From an uncultured Coriobacteriaceae bacterium (GTDB lineage Bacteria; Actinomycetota; Coriobacteriia; Coriobacteriales; Eggerthellaceae): a stretch of 31,225 nt of DNA. The position numbers and the translations under genes were made by a program. The stretch covers positions 1-31,225 of the forward strand of contig URQU01000022.1 of assembly GCA_900550055.1 (NCBI GenBank), read 5' to 3'. Shown here piece after piece: positions 1 to 7,915 of this stretch; position 1 is the first letter of the stretch, and the number at the start of each line of letters is the position of its first letter. The notes beneath the pieces are model-generated. The model saw only the letters and a program-made list of their open reading frames with translations, did no database searches and had not been told where the DNA came from.

Positions 1-3000
1 GCATCGATAACGCGGACGATCTTGGCAAGGCTGCGCCGCGCGCCGTCGAGGTCGGCCAGCTGAGCCGCCAGGTAATCGTAGCGGCTGCGCAACTGCTCGT
101 ATTCCTGGGCGGCATCGGGGTTGATGGCGCCCATGTTGGCGATGCGGCGGCGTAGCTTGAATGCGTTCTCCTCGGCGGCGCCGCGGTCGTCAAGCTTGGG
201 CAACTCAAGCGCCGTCTCAAGCGGCACGCCCATGTCTTGCACGATGGAGTTGACGGAGGCATCGACGCGCACCTCAAGACGGCCCTTCTCCACGCGGGCG
301 GCGGACAGGCGCGCGTTGACGTCATCGTAGGCATCGTGGGCGGCCTTGGCCTGCTCACGCGCGGCGGTGACCTGCGCATGCAGGCCCGCCGACGAATCTT
401 GCGCCTGCTGAGCCTGCTGCTCAAGGTCGTGCGTCCAACGACGGGCGCTTGCGGTGAGCTCCTCGAACACCGCCAGAAGCGGCGCGATGCGACGCTGCGC
501 CACAATCTTGCGTGCCAGCTGGTTTCGCAGCTCGTCCTCGGCGGCATCCACCGCTGCCACATCGCGGCCGCGGGCGTCCACGATGCGCGCGGTGTAGGTG
601 TCGCGTTCTCGCAGGGTGGCTGCCGAAAGCTTGGCCTCCGACAAGCCGTCGCGCAGCTGCGCCGCCTCCTTGCGAAGCGGCACCACCTTCGCCTCGATCT
701 CCTCGCATCGCGCGGCACGGGCTTGCGCGGCTTGCGCCAAGTCGGCCAGCTGCGCCTCCAGCTTGTCCACGGTAGGGCGAGCCTCGGCCACGGTTTTATC
801 CGCCTGCTGACGCTGACGCTCCACATCGGCGAACTCGCGGCGCGTTGATGCCAGAGCATCGGCTGCGCGCTTGGCCTCAGCCGATGCCGACTGAGCCGCC
901 CCTCGACGCTCGGCAAGCTGCTGGGAGAGCCGCAGGCTTTCGGCCTGTGCGGCGCGCAACGCCTCTTCCGCCTGGCGCTCGACCTGCTCGGCTTCCCTAT
1001 GCTGTTCGGACGCGCCTTCAAGCGATGCGCGCAGCTCGTCGAGCTGTCGTGCACGTGCAAGGGCGCCCTCGGCGCCGGCATCCACCGTGCCCACCGTCAG
1101 CTTGCCGCTAGGCCAGACGATGCACCCATCGGCCGCAACGAATCGAACGGGCGCGGCCGCAGCATCCTGCAAGCGCGCAGTCTGAGCCTGACGCGCCGCT
1201 TCGAACGTGTCGCAGACCACCACGTCGCCGAGCAGCGCCTCGACCGTAGAAGCCGCCTGCTCAGGATATTCCAACATGTCGACCAACGCCTTGCCGCCGC
1301 AGGCCTGCGCAGCTTGACGCGCGGGAACGCCGGGACGCATGCCGCCGGCGGGAAGCAGCGAAACCTGGCCATCGCGGCCGCTTTCCAGCACGTCGCTCGC
1401 AAGGCCTGCAGCCGCCTGAATCGAAGGGATCATGAGCGCCTCGGCATCGCCGGAAAGCAGATGCTCCACAAGCGCCTCGAAGCCCTGCGGCGCGCGCACG
1501 GCGCGGGCGAGCGGCTCAAGCTGCTGGCCGGATATGCGCGCATGCTCGAGAAGCCATGCGCGGGCAGGCCCGGCAGCCGCCGATGCGCGCTCCACCTCTT
1601 GAAGCGCGGAAATACGGCTTTCAAGCGAGGTGGCCTGGCGATGCGCCTGGTCGAGCGCGGCACGGGCGGCATCGCGCTCCTTGATGGCGGCGGCAACGGC
1701 ACCGCGCGCCTGCGATTCGGCCTGCTGGCACTCATCGAGCAAACGCTGGGCGGCCGCGCGGGCGTCCTCGAGCTTTTGAGCCCGCTCCTCGGCATGGCCG
1801 AGCGCCAGCTCAAGCTCCTTGGCGCGCCCTTCCACCAACTTGGCGTGCGCCAGGCCGTTGGCCAGCGCCTCCTGCGTCTGCGACAAACGGCGGCGAGCAT
1901 CCTCGGATGCGCGGTCGTCGGCGCGTCCTTGGCGCTTCAGCTCCTCGAGCTCATCTTCCACGCTGCGGCGGGCCTGGGCGTTCTCGCGGCGGGAGGCATC
2001 AAGGCGCTCAACGGCCGCCTGCGCGGCTGCCAGGTCGCGACGCACCGCCTCAAGCTGCGCTATCGCCTGTTCGCGCTCAGCCACTGCCTCGGCGCGCTTG
2101 GCGCGACCCGACTCCAGCTGCACGCGCACATCGGCCTCGAGGCTTTGCGCCCCGCGGCGCTTCTCATGCAGCAGCAGCACGGCGCCGTCGAAGCGCTCTA
2201 CGGCCGACGATGCGCGCTGGTAGCTGCGCGACAGGTCGCCTGCGTCCTGGGTTTGCTTGCGAATCTGCTCCTGCAGCGCCTCGGCGGCGGCTTCGGCCAT
2301 GGAAATGTCCTGATGACGGGCCTGTAGGTCTTCCACCAGCTGATGCTCGCCGGCGCACGCCGCATCCCAGCTTTGACGCAGGCAGCGCAGGTCATCGACG
2401 GCTAGCGCGAGGCTGACATCGGTAAGCTGCCCGGAAAGCTCCTGGTAGGCGCGGGCCTTTTTCGCCTTGCGCTCAAGCGGGCCGAGCTGCCGTCCCACCT
2501 CGCCCGCCACATCGCGCACGCGCGCGAGCGTGGCGTCCATGGCGGCCAGTTTGCGCTCGCTTTTCGCCTTGCGCTGCTTGTGCTTAAGCACGCCGGCGGC
2601 TTCCTCGATGAGCGCGCGGCGGTCCTCGGGCTTGGATTGCAAGATGGAGTCCAGGCTGCCCTGGCCGATGATGGAGTGCGTGCCGGTTCCCAAACCGGAA
2701 TCGTGCAGGATGTCGAGCACGTCCATGCGACGCGCCATGCTGCCGTTGATGAGATATTCGCTTTCGCCGCTGCGATACATGCGGCGCGTGATGGACACCT
2801 CGTTGAAATCGACGGGCAGCTTGCCGTCGGAGTTATCAAGAACCAGCTCAACCTCGGCAAGGCCCGTGGCCTTTCGGGCCGACGAGCCTGCGAAGATGAC
2901 GTCTTCCATAGCCTGACCGCGCAGGTGCTTGGCGTTGCGCTCGCCAAGCACCCACAGCACGGCATCGGAGATATTGGATTTGCCGGAGCCGTTCGGACCC

Positions 3001-3089
3001 ACCACGGCAGTGATGCCCGGCTCCAGGGAAAGCGCGCTTCTGTCGGCGAACGACTTGAAACCCTTGAGCACGAGCGACTTCAAGTACAT
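1..3089 (-). CDS. smc: Chromosome partition protein SMC (5' part; 3' end outside window)
   Basis: SMC forms a dimeric ATPase ring with ScpA and ScpB that organises and segregates the chromosome. The ATG at 3089 begins MYLKSLVLKGFKSFAD, the usual SMC N-terminus. A Walker A loop, GPNGSGKSN, lies at about residues 31-39, followed by the conserved GTHSIIGQGSLD segment. Two long heptad-rich coiled-coil arms follow, with a less charged hinge region around residues 520-640. The reading frame stays open for about 1029 codons to the left edge, ending near SRYDYLAAQLADLD. Family members are about 1150-1200 residues, so the C-terminal ATPase half (signature motif and Walker B) lies outside. The gene starts 3 nt after the rnc stop and is probably cotranscribed with it. 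No frameshift was seen at the places I translated. Confidence 0.96.
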   Translation of the reverse strand, partial: MYLKSLVLKGFKSFADRSALSLEPGITAVVGPNGSGKSNISDAVLWVLGERNAKHLRGQAMEDVIFAGSSARKATGLAEVELVLDNSDGKLPVDFNEVSITRRMYRSGESEYLINGSMARRMDVLDILHDSGLGTGTHSIIGQGSLDSILQSKPEDRRALIEEAAGVLKHKQRKAKSERKLAAMDATLARVRDVAGEVGRQLGPLERKAKKARAYQELSGQLTDVSLALAVDDLRCLRQSWDAACAGEHQLVEDLQARHQDISMAEAAAEALQEQIRKQTQDAGDLSRSYQRASSAVERFDGAVLLLHEKRRGAQSLEADVRVQLESGRAKRAEAVAEREQAIAQLEAVRRDLAAAQAAVERLDASRRENAQARRSVEDELEELKRQGRADDRASEDARRRLSQTQEALANGLAHAKLVEGRAKELELALGHAEERAQKLEDARAAAQRLLDECQQAESQARGAVAAAIKERDAARAALDQAHRQATSLESRISALQEVERASAAAGPARAWLLEHARISGQQLEPLARAVRAPQGFEALVEHLLSGDAEALMIPSIQAAAGLASDVLESGRDGQVSLLPAGGMRPGVPARQAAQACGGKALVDMLEYPEQAASTVEALLGDVVVCDTFEAARQAQTARLQDAAAAPVRFVAADGCIVWPSGKLTVGTVDAGAEGALARARQLDELRASLEGASEQHREAEQVERQAEEALRAAQAESLRLSQQLAERRGAAQSASAEAKRAADALASTRREFADVERQRQQADKTVAEARPTVDKLEAQLADLAQAAQARAARCEEIEAKVVPLRKEAAQLRDGLSEAKLSAATLRERDTYTARIVDARGRDVAAVDAAEDELRNQLARKIVAQRRIAPLLAVFEELTASARRWTHDLEQQAQQAQDSSAGLHAQVTAAREQAKAAHDAYDDVNARLSAARVEKGRLEVRVDASVNSIVQDMGVPLETALELPKLDDRGAAEENAFKLRRRIANMGAINPDAAQEYEQLRSRYDYLAAQLADLDGARRSLAKIVRVID

Positions 3090-3092
3090 GCG

Positions 3093-3938
3093 CTAGCCCT
3101 GTTTCATGCTCTTATGCAGCTCGCGCTCGTGCTTCTTGCGCGCCTTCTCCTCGGCGCGGGCCGCAGCTTTATCCGCTTTTGCCCGCTTGGCCGCGGCGGC
3201 CTTCTCGGCGCGGGCCTGTTCGTCCATGCCCAAACCGAAAAACTCGCCGAGACGCGCCAGCGTGGACTTCGCCGCCTGGCTTTCCGCTTCCTTTTTCGTG
3301 CGGCCCGTGCCACGCGCAAGGCCTTGATTGCCCGCGAACACCTGGGCAACGAACGTGCGGTCATGAGGCGGGCCCTGCGTTTCCACAAGTTTGTAGGTGG
3401 GCGTGATGCCGTCTTCCTGCAGACGCTCCTGCAGCGCGCTTTTCGGGTTTTCCGGCTCGAGTGCCATCTCCTCGCACATGCGCGGGATGAGCGTGCGGTA
3501 GATGAAATCGCGCGCCACCTCCACGCCGCCGTCAAGGTACAACGCGGCCACTACGGCCTCGTAGACGTTTTCGAGCGCCGAATGCAGACCGCGCTTGCCC
3601 GTGCCCGTCTCCGAGGAACCGAACACGATGATATCGGCGAAACCCAGGCCCGAAGCCACATCCGACAAGCTTGCGCCCGACACAAGGGCTACCTTGATGC
3701 GCGTCAGACCGCCTTCGTCGAGCTCATGGAAGCGCTCGAAGGCGACATCGGCCACGATGGCGCCCAAAATGGAGTCGCCCAAAAACTCCAGGCGCTCATA
3801 GGAATACTTCACCGCTCGGCCTTCGGTGGCCGACGGGTGCGTGATGGCGGACAAGATGAGCTGCTTGTTGGAAAACGAGTAGCCTAGGACCTCCTCCGCC
3901 CTTTGTAGTTTTGAGGCTTGTTCTTCTGTTAAGGTCAT
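3093..3938 (-). CDS. rnc: Ribonuclease III
   Basis: A double-strand-specific endoribonuclease that processes rRNA precursors and structured mRNAs. The predicted protein has 281 residues. The ATG at 3938 is chosen because GGAGG lies about 6 nt upstream; an upstream in-frame start would add 16 residues but has no such site. The RNase III signature ERLEFLGDS is at residues 48-56, with the metal-binding Glu51 and Asp55. The second acidic pair falls in LENVYEAVVAALYLDGG, where Glu127 is present but the position of E. coli Asp114 is Asn124. A double-stranded RNA-binding domain follows at about 165-235 (KSALQERLQE, then GTGRTKKEAESQAAKS). The last ~45 residues are a Lys/Ala/Arg/Glu-rich tail not found in short RNase III proteins. 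It lies just upstream of smc, a common bacterial pairing. Confidence 0.96.
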   Translation of the reverse strand: MTLTEEQASKLQRAEEVLGYSFSNKQLILSAITHPSATEGRAVKYSYERLEFLGDSILGAIVADVAFERFHELDEGGLTRIKVALVSGASLSDVASGLGFADIIVFGSSETGTGKRGLHSALENVYEAVVAALYLDGGVEVARDFIYRTLIPRMCEEMALEPENPKSALQERLQEDGITPTYKLVETQGPPHDRTFVAQVFAGNQGLARGTGRTKKEAESQAAKSTLARLGEFFGLGMDEQARAEKAAAAKRAKADKAAARAEEKARKKHERELHKSMKQG

Positions 3939-4015
3939 ACAACCTCCGAAACCGGTATGAACGTACATCGACGATATGGCGACCATACCGCATATTGCGG
4001 CTGGTTCACATGGTG

Positions 4016-5029
4016 TTACTTGATTGTATCCGAGCCGTTTCCAGCTTGCGCCATGTGCTGGATTATCTCAGAAACGCCCTGACGCACCACGCGCGCCGTG
4101 GTGAGCACGCCGTTTTCGACGGCCACCGCACCCGAGCTTCCGTGCCCGACGATGCAGGCGCCTTTGACGCCGAGAAGCGGAGCGCCGCCGTAGGTGTCGG
4201 GCGACACCTGGTTTTTCAGGCCCTTCAGGCCGTCTTTGACGCACAGGGCTCCGATCTTGCCCTTCGTGGTGGACATCATGGCGTCCTTGATGGCGCCGAA
4301 GAGCACCTTCGAGGCGCCCTCGATGGTTTTCAGGCACACGTTACCCGTGAAGCCGTCGGTGACCACCACCTCGTACTGCGCGCCGAGCACATCGCGCCCC
4401 TCGCAGTTTCCGGCGAAGTTGGTCAGGCGCTTGGCCATGAGCTCATGAGCATCCTGGGCAAGCGCATTGCCCTTGGTGTCCTCCTCGCCGATGTTGAGCA
4501 GCGCGGCCCTGGGCGACTCATAGCCTAAGATCTTCTGAGCATACACGCTGCCCATCTGGGCGAACTGCACCAGGTACTCGGGCTTGCAATCGGCGTTGGC
4601 GCCCACATCGCACAGCACGATGGGACGAACGGGGCTTGGCACCACCGTGGCCAGGCACGGGCGGGAGATGCCCTTGATGCGCCCCATGACCAACGTTGCG
4701 GCCGCCAGGCAGGCGCCCGTCGAGCCTGCAGAGAAGAAGCCTTGCGCCTGGCCATCCTTCACCAGGCGGCAGCCCACCACGATGGAGCTGTCCTTCTTCT
4801 TACGCACGGCCTGCGCGGGATGCTCGGCCATGCCGATGACCTCGGCGGCTACCTGCGCACGGCAGCGGGCATGTTGCGCGGCGAACGGCTCGACCACGTC
4901 GGCGGGACCGCACAAGATCACGGTAAGCCCCTCGTCGGCGGCAAGCGCCGCTGCCACGCCCTCGAGGACGACCTCGGGAGCGTTATCGCCGCCCATGGCG
5001 TCCACTGCGATGGTAACGTTGTCTGTCAT
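4016..5029 (-). CDS. plsX: Phosphate acyltransferase PlsX
   Basis: PlsX converts acyl-ACP and phosphate to acyl-phosphate, the donor that PlsY uses to acylate glycerol-3-phosphate at the start of phospholipid synthesis. It is a peripheral membrane enzyme. The 337 residues match the usual length. Family features include the N-terminal AVDAMGGDNAPEVVLEG, then FFSAGSTGACLAA, VLCDVGANADCKPE, LLNIGEEDTKGN, VTDGFTGNVCLKTIEG and the C-terminal YGGAPLLGVKG. The ATG at 5029 has AAAGGG about 8 nt upstream. It sits between rpmF and rnc, a conserved neighbourhood in many bacteria. A strong rpmF terminator lies between rpmF and plsX, so plsX needs read-through or its own start; no convincing promoter was seen in the 60 nt after that terminator. 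Confidence 0.97.
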   Translation of the reverse strand: MTDNVTIAVDAMGGDNAPEVVLEGVAAALAADEGLTVILCGPADVVEPFAAQHARCRAQVAAEVIGMAEHPAQAVRKKKDSSIVVGCRLVKDGQAQGFFSAGSTGACLAAATLVMGRIKGISRPCLATVVPSPVRPIVLCDVGANADCKPEYLVQFAQMGSVYAQKILGYESPRAALLNIGEEDTKGNALAQDAHELMAKRLTNFAGNCEGRDVLGAQYEVVVTDGFTGNVCLKTIEGASKVLFGAIKDAMMSTTKGKIGALCVKDGLKGLKNQVSPDTYGGAPLLGVKGACIVGHGSSGAVAVENGVLTTARVVRQGVSEIIQHMAQAGNGSDTIK

Positions 5030-5091
5030 GTTGACACCCTTTCCCTAGCAGGCGTTGCGCTTCGCACACGGCGCCGTTGCTAAACGCAAGA

Positions 5092-5127
5092 AAGCCTCTC
5101 TGCGCCAATGGCGCCGCAGAGAGGCTT
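5092..5127 (-). terminator. Intrinsic terminator after rpmF
   Basis: A perfect 13-bp inverted repeat (5092-5104 and 5115-5127) with a 10-nt loop lies 29 nt beyond the rpmF stop. Read on the minus strand, the right arm runs into TTTCTTGCGTTT, a moderately U-rich tail. It separates rpmF from plsX and probably reduces rather than abolishes transcription of plsX. Confidence 0.85.
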
Positions 5128-5155
5128 CAAGTTGCAATTGCACGCTATGACGGCG

Positions 5156-5335
5156 TTACTCCGTCTCGATGACCTCGCGGTTCTTGTAGAAGCCGCAGTT
5201 CGGGCACACGCGGTGGGGAAGCTTAGCCTCGCCGCACTGCGGGCACACGGAACGGGAAGGGGCTGCGATCTTGTCGTTGGTGCTACGACGTGCATGAGTG
5301 CGGGCGCGGCCCATTTTTTGCTTAGGTACTGCCAT
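5156..5335 (-). CDS. rpmF: 50S ribosomal protein L32
   Basis: This is a structural protein of the large ribosomal subunit, 59 residues. It begins MAVPKQKMGRARTHARRS, typical of L32. It carries a zinc ribbon with two CxxC pairs (CPQC at residues 31-34 and CPNC at 44-47), so it is the zinc-dependent form. The ATG at 5335 has AAGGAG about 7 nt upstream. It stands 151 nt after DUF177, with its own promoter and terminator. DUF177 upstream and plsX downstream are its classic neighbours. Confidence 0.98.
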   Translation of the reverse strand: MAVPKQKMGRARTHARRSTNDKIAAPSRSVCPQCGEAKLPHRVCPNCGFYKNREVIETE

Positions 5336-5406
5336 GATCTATCTCCTTGCTTTATGTCGGGCGCGCGTGGCGCTCGCTCGTTCGCTGGGTAAACACGCGA
5401 AGCGAT

Positions 5407-5435
5407 ATACTACCAAAGTGTTCATGTGCATGCAA
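5407..5435 (-). promoter_or_regulatory. Sigma-70 type promoter of rpmF
   Basis: On the minus strand a -35 box TTGCAT (5430-5435) is followed after exactly 17 nt by a -10 box TAGTAT (5407-5412). The expected start is about 65 nt before the rpmF ATG. The -35 box is embedded in the palindrome TGCATGCA (5427-5434), a motif that recurs at other promoters in this window. Confidence 0.7.
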
Positions 5436-5486
5436 GCAGTTGTTCGCTGCGCACACATAAACCCATGCAGGTTCCATAATCTAGGA

Positions 5487-6047
5487 CTACTCGCCCAGAT
5501 TCAGATCCTTCAACGCGGCGAAGGGGCTGACGCGGCCGTCGGACATGCGCGGCAGGCCGTCATCGGGCTGCTCCGAGCAAGCACACGGCCCCTCGTTGAG
5601 GTTCGCGCCGCATTGCGCGCACAAACCGGCGCAATCCTCTCGGCACAGGGGCACGAGCGGGGCCTCGACCAGAAGCGCGGCGATGATGAGCGGCTCTAAG
5701 TCGAGCACCTTGTCGGCGCCGAGCACCTCGAACTCGTCGTCGTCCATATCCTCGGGCGCCGGACCGTCCTCGGAGAGCAGGAAATAGCCTTCCACTTCCC
5801 CGTTAAGGTCGACCTGGAAATCATCCAGGCAGCGCGCGCATGCGACCGTTGCCGTGCCACGGGTGCTACCCATGACCAAAAGCGCATCGCCGGTGTTGGT
5901 GACGGTGACGCTCCAATCGATGGGCTTGGCGAATGTATAGGTATCGGGGCCCGCCTCAAGCTCCCCTAAGGCAAGCTGCCCTGCAAAAGAGGAGCTCTCC
6001 GTGGTAACGAAGAGCTCCGGCGGGACCTCGAACTTCACGGCATCCAT
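5487..6047 (-). CDS. DUF177 (YceD-family) protein
   Basis: This family is almost always encoded next to rpmF. Proposed roles concern ribosome or 23S rRNA biogenesis, and the biochemical activity is not settled. The 186-residue protein has a beta-rich N-terminal half, a central CARCLDDF motif, an acidic stretch (residues ~90-108) and a Cys-rich C-terminal part, CREDCAGLCAQCG followed by GPCAC. Six or seven cysteines suggest metal binding. Its ATG overlaps the TAA of the preceding gene by one base (TAATG), indicating translational coupling with that coiled-coil protein. rpmF follows 151 nt downstream with its own promoter. Confidence 0.9.
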   Translation of the reverse strand: MDAVKFEVPPELFVTTESSSFAGQLALGELEAGPDTYTFAKPIDWSVTVTNTGDALLVMGSTRGTATVACARCLDDFQVDLNGEVEGYFLLSEDGPAPEDMDDDEFEVLGADKVLDLEPLIIAALLVEAPLVPLCREDCAGLCAQCGANLNEGPCACSEQPDDGLPRMSDGRVSPFAALKDLNLGE

Positions 6048-6523
6048 TACTGGCGACCCTGCGCCATGGCGTTGGCGTTGAGGCGATCGCGACAGCGGCG
6101 CACGTTGTTGAGCAACGTGTCAAGGCTTTGCTCGACGTGCCCGAACACCTCGTCGGCGTAATCTTCGGCGCCGGCGCGCGTTTGACGCTCGAGCTCGCGT
6201 GCATCGGCGACCAGCTGGTCGGCCTGCTGCTGGGAGATACGCACGATCTCCTGCTCGGAGGCGATGGTCATCGCCTGGCTGCGCGCGTCCTCGATCATGC
6301 GGTTGGCCTCGGCCTCGGCATCATCGAGCAGACTTTGGCGCTCGCGCACGATCTGGCGCGACTGCGAGAACTCGCTGGGGAACGTGTCGCGGATCTCGTC
6401 CATGATCTCGAATGCCGCAGCGATATCCACCTGGCGCAGGTTGCCCTTGCCGAACACCGGTTTAGAGTCCTCAAGCAGAATCGAGAGCTCTTCCAAAAGC
6501 CCCAGAACCCCTGTTTCGTCCAT
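6047..6523 (-). CDS. Coiled-coil protein, DivIVA/SepIVA-like by position
   Basis: A 158-residue acidic protein dominated by one long helix (about residues 50-150) rich in Glu, Ala, Arg and Gln, with no membrane segment or catalytic motif. The N-terminus (MDETGVLGLLEELSILLEDS) ends in a short FGKGN linker before the helix. In mycobacteria the gene beside the DUF177 gene and rnc (Rv2927c, SepIVA) is a DivIVA-domain protein involved in division and envelope growth. This gene holds the same place and has the same architecture, so a related scaffold role is inferred, not shown. The ATG at 6523 has GGAAGGA about 6 nt upstream. Stop and start overlap with DUF177 as TAATG. A candidate promoter lies about 80 nt upstream. 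Confidence 0.8.
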   Translation of the reverse strand: MDETGVLGLLEELSILLEDSKPVFGKGNLRQVDIAAAFEIMDEIRDTFPSEFSQSRQIVRERQSLLDDAEAEANRMIEDARSQAMTIASEQEIVRISQQQADQLVADARELERQTRAGAEDYADEVFGHVEQSLDTLLNNVRRCRDRLNANAMAQGRQ

Positions 6524-6603
6524 GATGATCCTTCCACCCAGGCTTGCTGCGTTTGAAAACTGCGTTTAGGCACACGGGCATAAGGCCACGCATGCAGATA
6601 AGC

Positions 6604-6612
6604 ATGATAGCA
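6604..6612 (-). promoter_or_regulatory. Candidate extended -10 promoter for the coiled-coil/DUF177 unit
   Basis: The minus strand reads TGC followed by TATCAT (6604-6609), an extended -10 arrangement with no recognisable -35. It directly abuts a GCATGC palindrome (6610-6615), with further copies at 6590-6595 and 6644-6649. It would give a leader of about 75 nt. Confidence 0.4.
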
Positions 6613-6654
6613 TGCCGCCCGGCGCTTGCGCCTGAAGAACAAAGCATGCACATA

Positions 6655-6690
6655 CGACGCGTGCCGCCCGTGTTCAGGCGGAACGCGTCG
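6655..6690 (-). terminator. Hairpin after coaD, probable transcription end
   Basis: An 8-bp perfect arm pair (6655-6662 with 6683-6690) encloses a second 5-bp stem (CCGCC with GGCGG) around an 8-nt loop. It starts about 70 nt beyond the coaD stop. There is no U-run, so this is a structural call only. The 238-nt gap 6524-6761 otherwise holds the candidate promoter and GCATGC copies. Confidence 0.45.
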
Positions 6691-6761
6691 ACCCCGCGAT
6701 ATGACGATGGCGCCGGCGCCTTCCCCGCTGCCCGCAAGGCACGGTATCGCCGGCGAGCGGC

Positions 6762-7247
6762 CTACTTCAGGTTCGCGTACTTCTTCTTAAGCGCCTCGTA
6801 CACGCAAGGCGGAACGAACTGCTCGATATCGCCGCCCATCTTCGAGATCTCGCGCACGATGGAACTGGACAGATACATGTATTGCGGCGGGGACATGATG
6901 AACAGAGTTTCCAGCTGCGGCGAGAGCTGATAGTTCATGGCCGTCATCTGGAACTCGTACTCGAAATCGGTGATGGCTCGCAGGCCCTTGACCACCACGG
7001 TGGCGTCAAGTTCCTTGGCCAAATCCACGAGCAGGCCCCTGAAAGGCACGGCGCGGACGTTTGGCAAGTGCGCGGTGGCCTGACGAACCAGCTCGACGCG
7101 CTCCTCGAGCGTGAACAGGGGCCCTTTCTTCTGGGAATCGGCCACGGCCACGATCACCTCGTCCATCAGCTGGGATGCGCGGGCGATGACGTCGAGATGC
7201 CCCGAGGTGATGGGGTCGAACGTGCCCGGTGTCAATGCGCGTTTCAT
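6762..7247 (-). CDS. coaD: Phosphopantetheine adenylyltransferase
   Basis: CoaD transfers AMP from ATP to 4'-phosphopantetheine to make dephospho-CoA, the penultimate step of coenzyme A synthesis, in the cytoplasm. The 161-residue length is standard. The nucleotidyltransferase motif appears as PGTFDPITSGHLD near the N-terminus. VVVKGLRAITDFEYEFQMTAMN and the C-terminal YLSSSIVREI (ISSTxVR-type motif) are also present. The ATG at 7247 has AAGGAG about 7 nt upstream. It follows rsmD by 24 nt, the usual rsmD-coaD pairing. Confidence 0.98.
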   Translation of the reverse strand: MKRALTPGTFDPITSGHLDVIARASQLMDEVIVAVADSQKKGPLFTLEERVELVRQATAHLPNVRAVPFRGLLVDLAKELDATVVVKGLRAITDFEYEFQMTAMNYQLSPQLETLFIMSPPQYMYLSSSIVREISKMGGDIEQFVPPCVYEALKKKYANLK

Positions 7248-7271
7248 GACGCTGCTCCTTCTTGATCGTTG

Positions 7272-7862
7272 TTAAGATGCGCTACGCTCGCAGGCGCGCA
7301 GCACGTCTACGGTAGTATCGCCGTACTTCTTACGGGACGCAAGCTCGAAACCGAGCTCAGCCGCCGCCAGGGCTGCCGTATCATTGCCGGCAAGGGAATG
7401 CTCGTAAACGATGATGGCATCCGGCGCCGCCACACCGCGCTCCACCAAGCCGGCCACCATGCCCAGCACCGCCATGGCGTCATAAGCGTAGGGCGGGTCC
7501 AGGAAGATGAGGTCGAACGGAGGACGGGCGAACTGCGGGGCGCGCTCGATGACATCGGCGCGCGTGACGGTGGCCCGGGCGGGCTCCAGCCCCAGGTTCG
7601 CCACGTTTTTCTGCACGACCTTCGCCGCCTCGGGGGCGCACTCGTAAAACACCGCGCGCGCCGCGCCGCGCGACAGGGCCTCCAGGCCAAGGGCGCCCGA
7701 TCCGGCGAACGCATCGAGCACCACGGCGTCCTCGAAGCCGCCTCGCTGGCTGAACACGGCGCTCATGAGCGACTCGCGCACGCGATCGGTGGTGGGACGG
7801 GTGCCGTCGCCTTTGGGCGCGGCCAGCGTACGGCCGCGGAACTGACCTGCGATGATCCTCAT
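7272..7862 (-). CDS. rsmD: 16S rRNA (guanine(966)-N2)-methyltransferase RsmD
   Basis: RsmD methylates a guanine of 16S rRNA during small-subunit assembly, using S-adenosylmethionine. The 196 residues begin MRIIAGQFRGRTL, typical of the family. The SAM-binding segment VLDAFAGSGALGLEALSRGA and the catalytic motif LDPPYAYD are intact. The ATG at 7862 has AGAGG about 6 nt upstream. It lies 53 nt after recG and directly before coaD in one minus-strand unit. Confidence 0.97.
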   Translation of the reverse strand: MRIIAGQFRGRTLAAPKGDGTRPTTDRVRESLMSAVFSQRGGFEDAVVLDAFAGSGALGLEALSRGAARAVFYECAPEAAKVVQKNVANLGLEPARATVTRADVIERAPQFARPPFDLIFLDPPYAYDAMAVLGMVAGLVERGVAAPDAIIVYEHSLAGNDTAALAAAELGFELASRKKYGDTTVDVLRACERSAS

Positions 7863-7915
7863 AGTTACCTCTTTCTGCAGCCAAGCCCATAAAGGGCGGG
7901 CCGGAAACGTATCGG

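Noticed and set aside
999..2327. A 442-codon plus-strand frame within smc
   Set aside because: It lies wholly antisense to the SMC coiled coil and is rich in Arg, Leu and Ala with no domain. It is a by-product of high GC.
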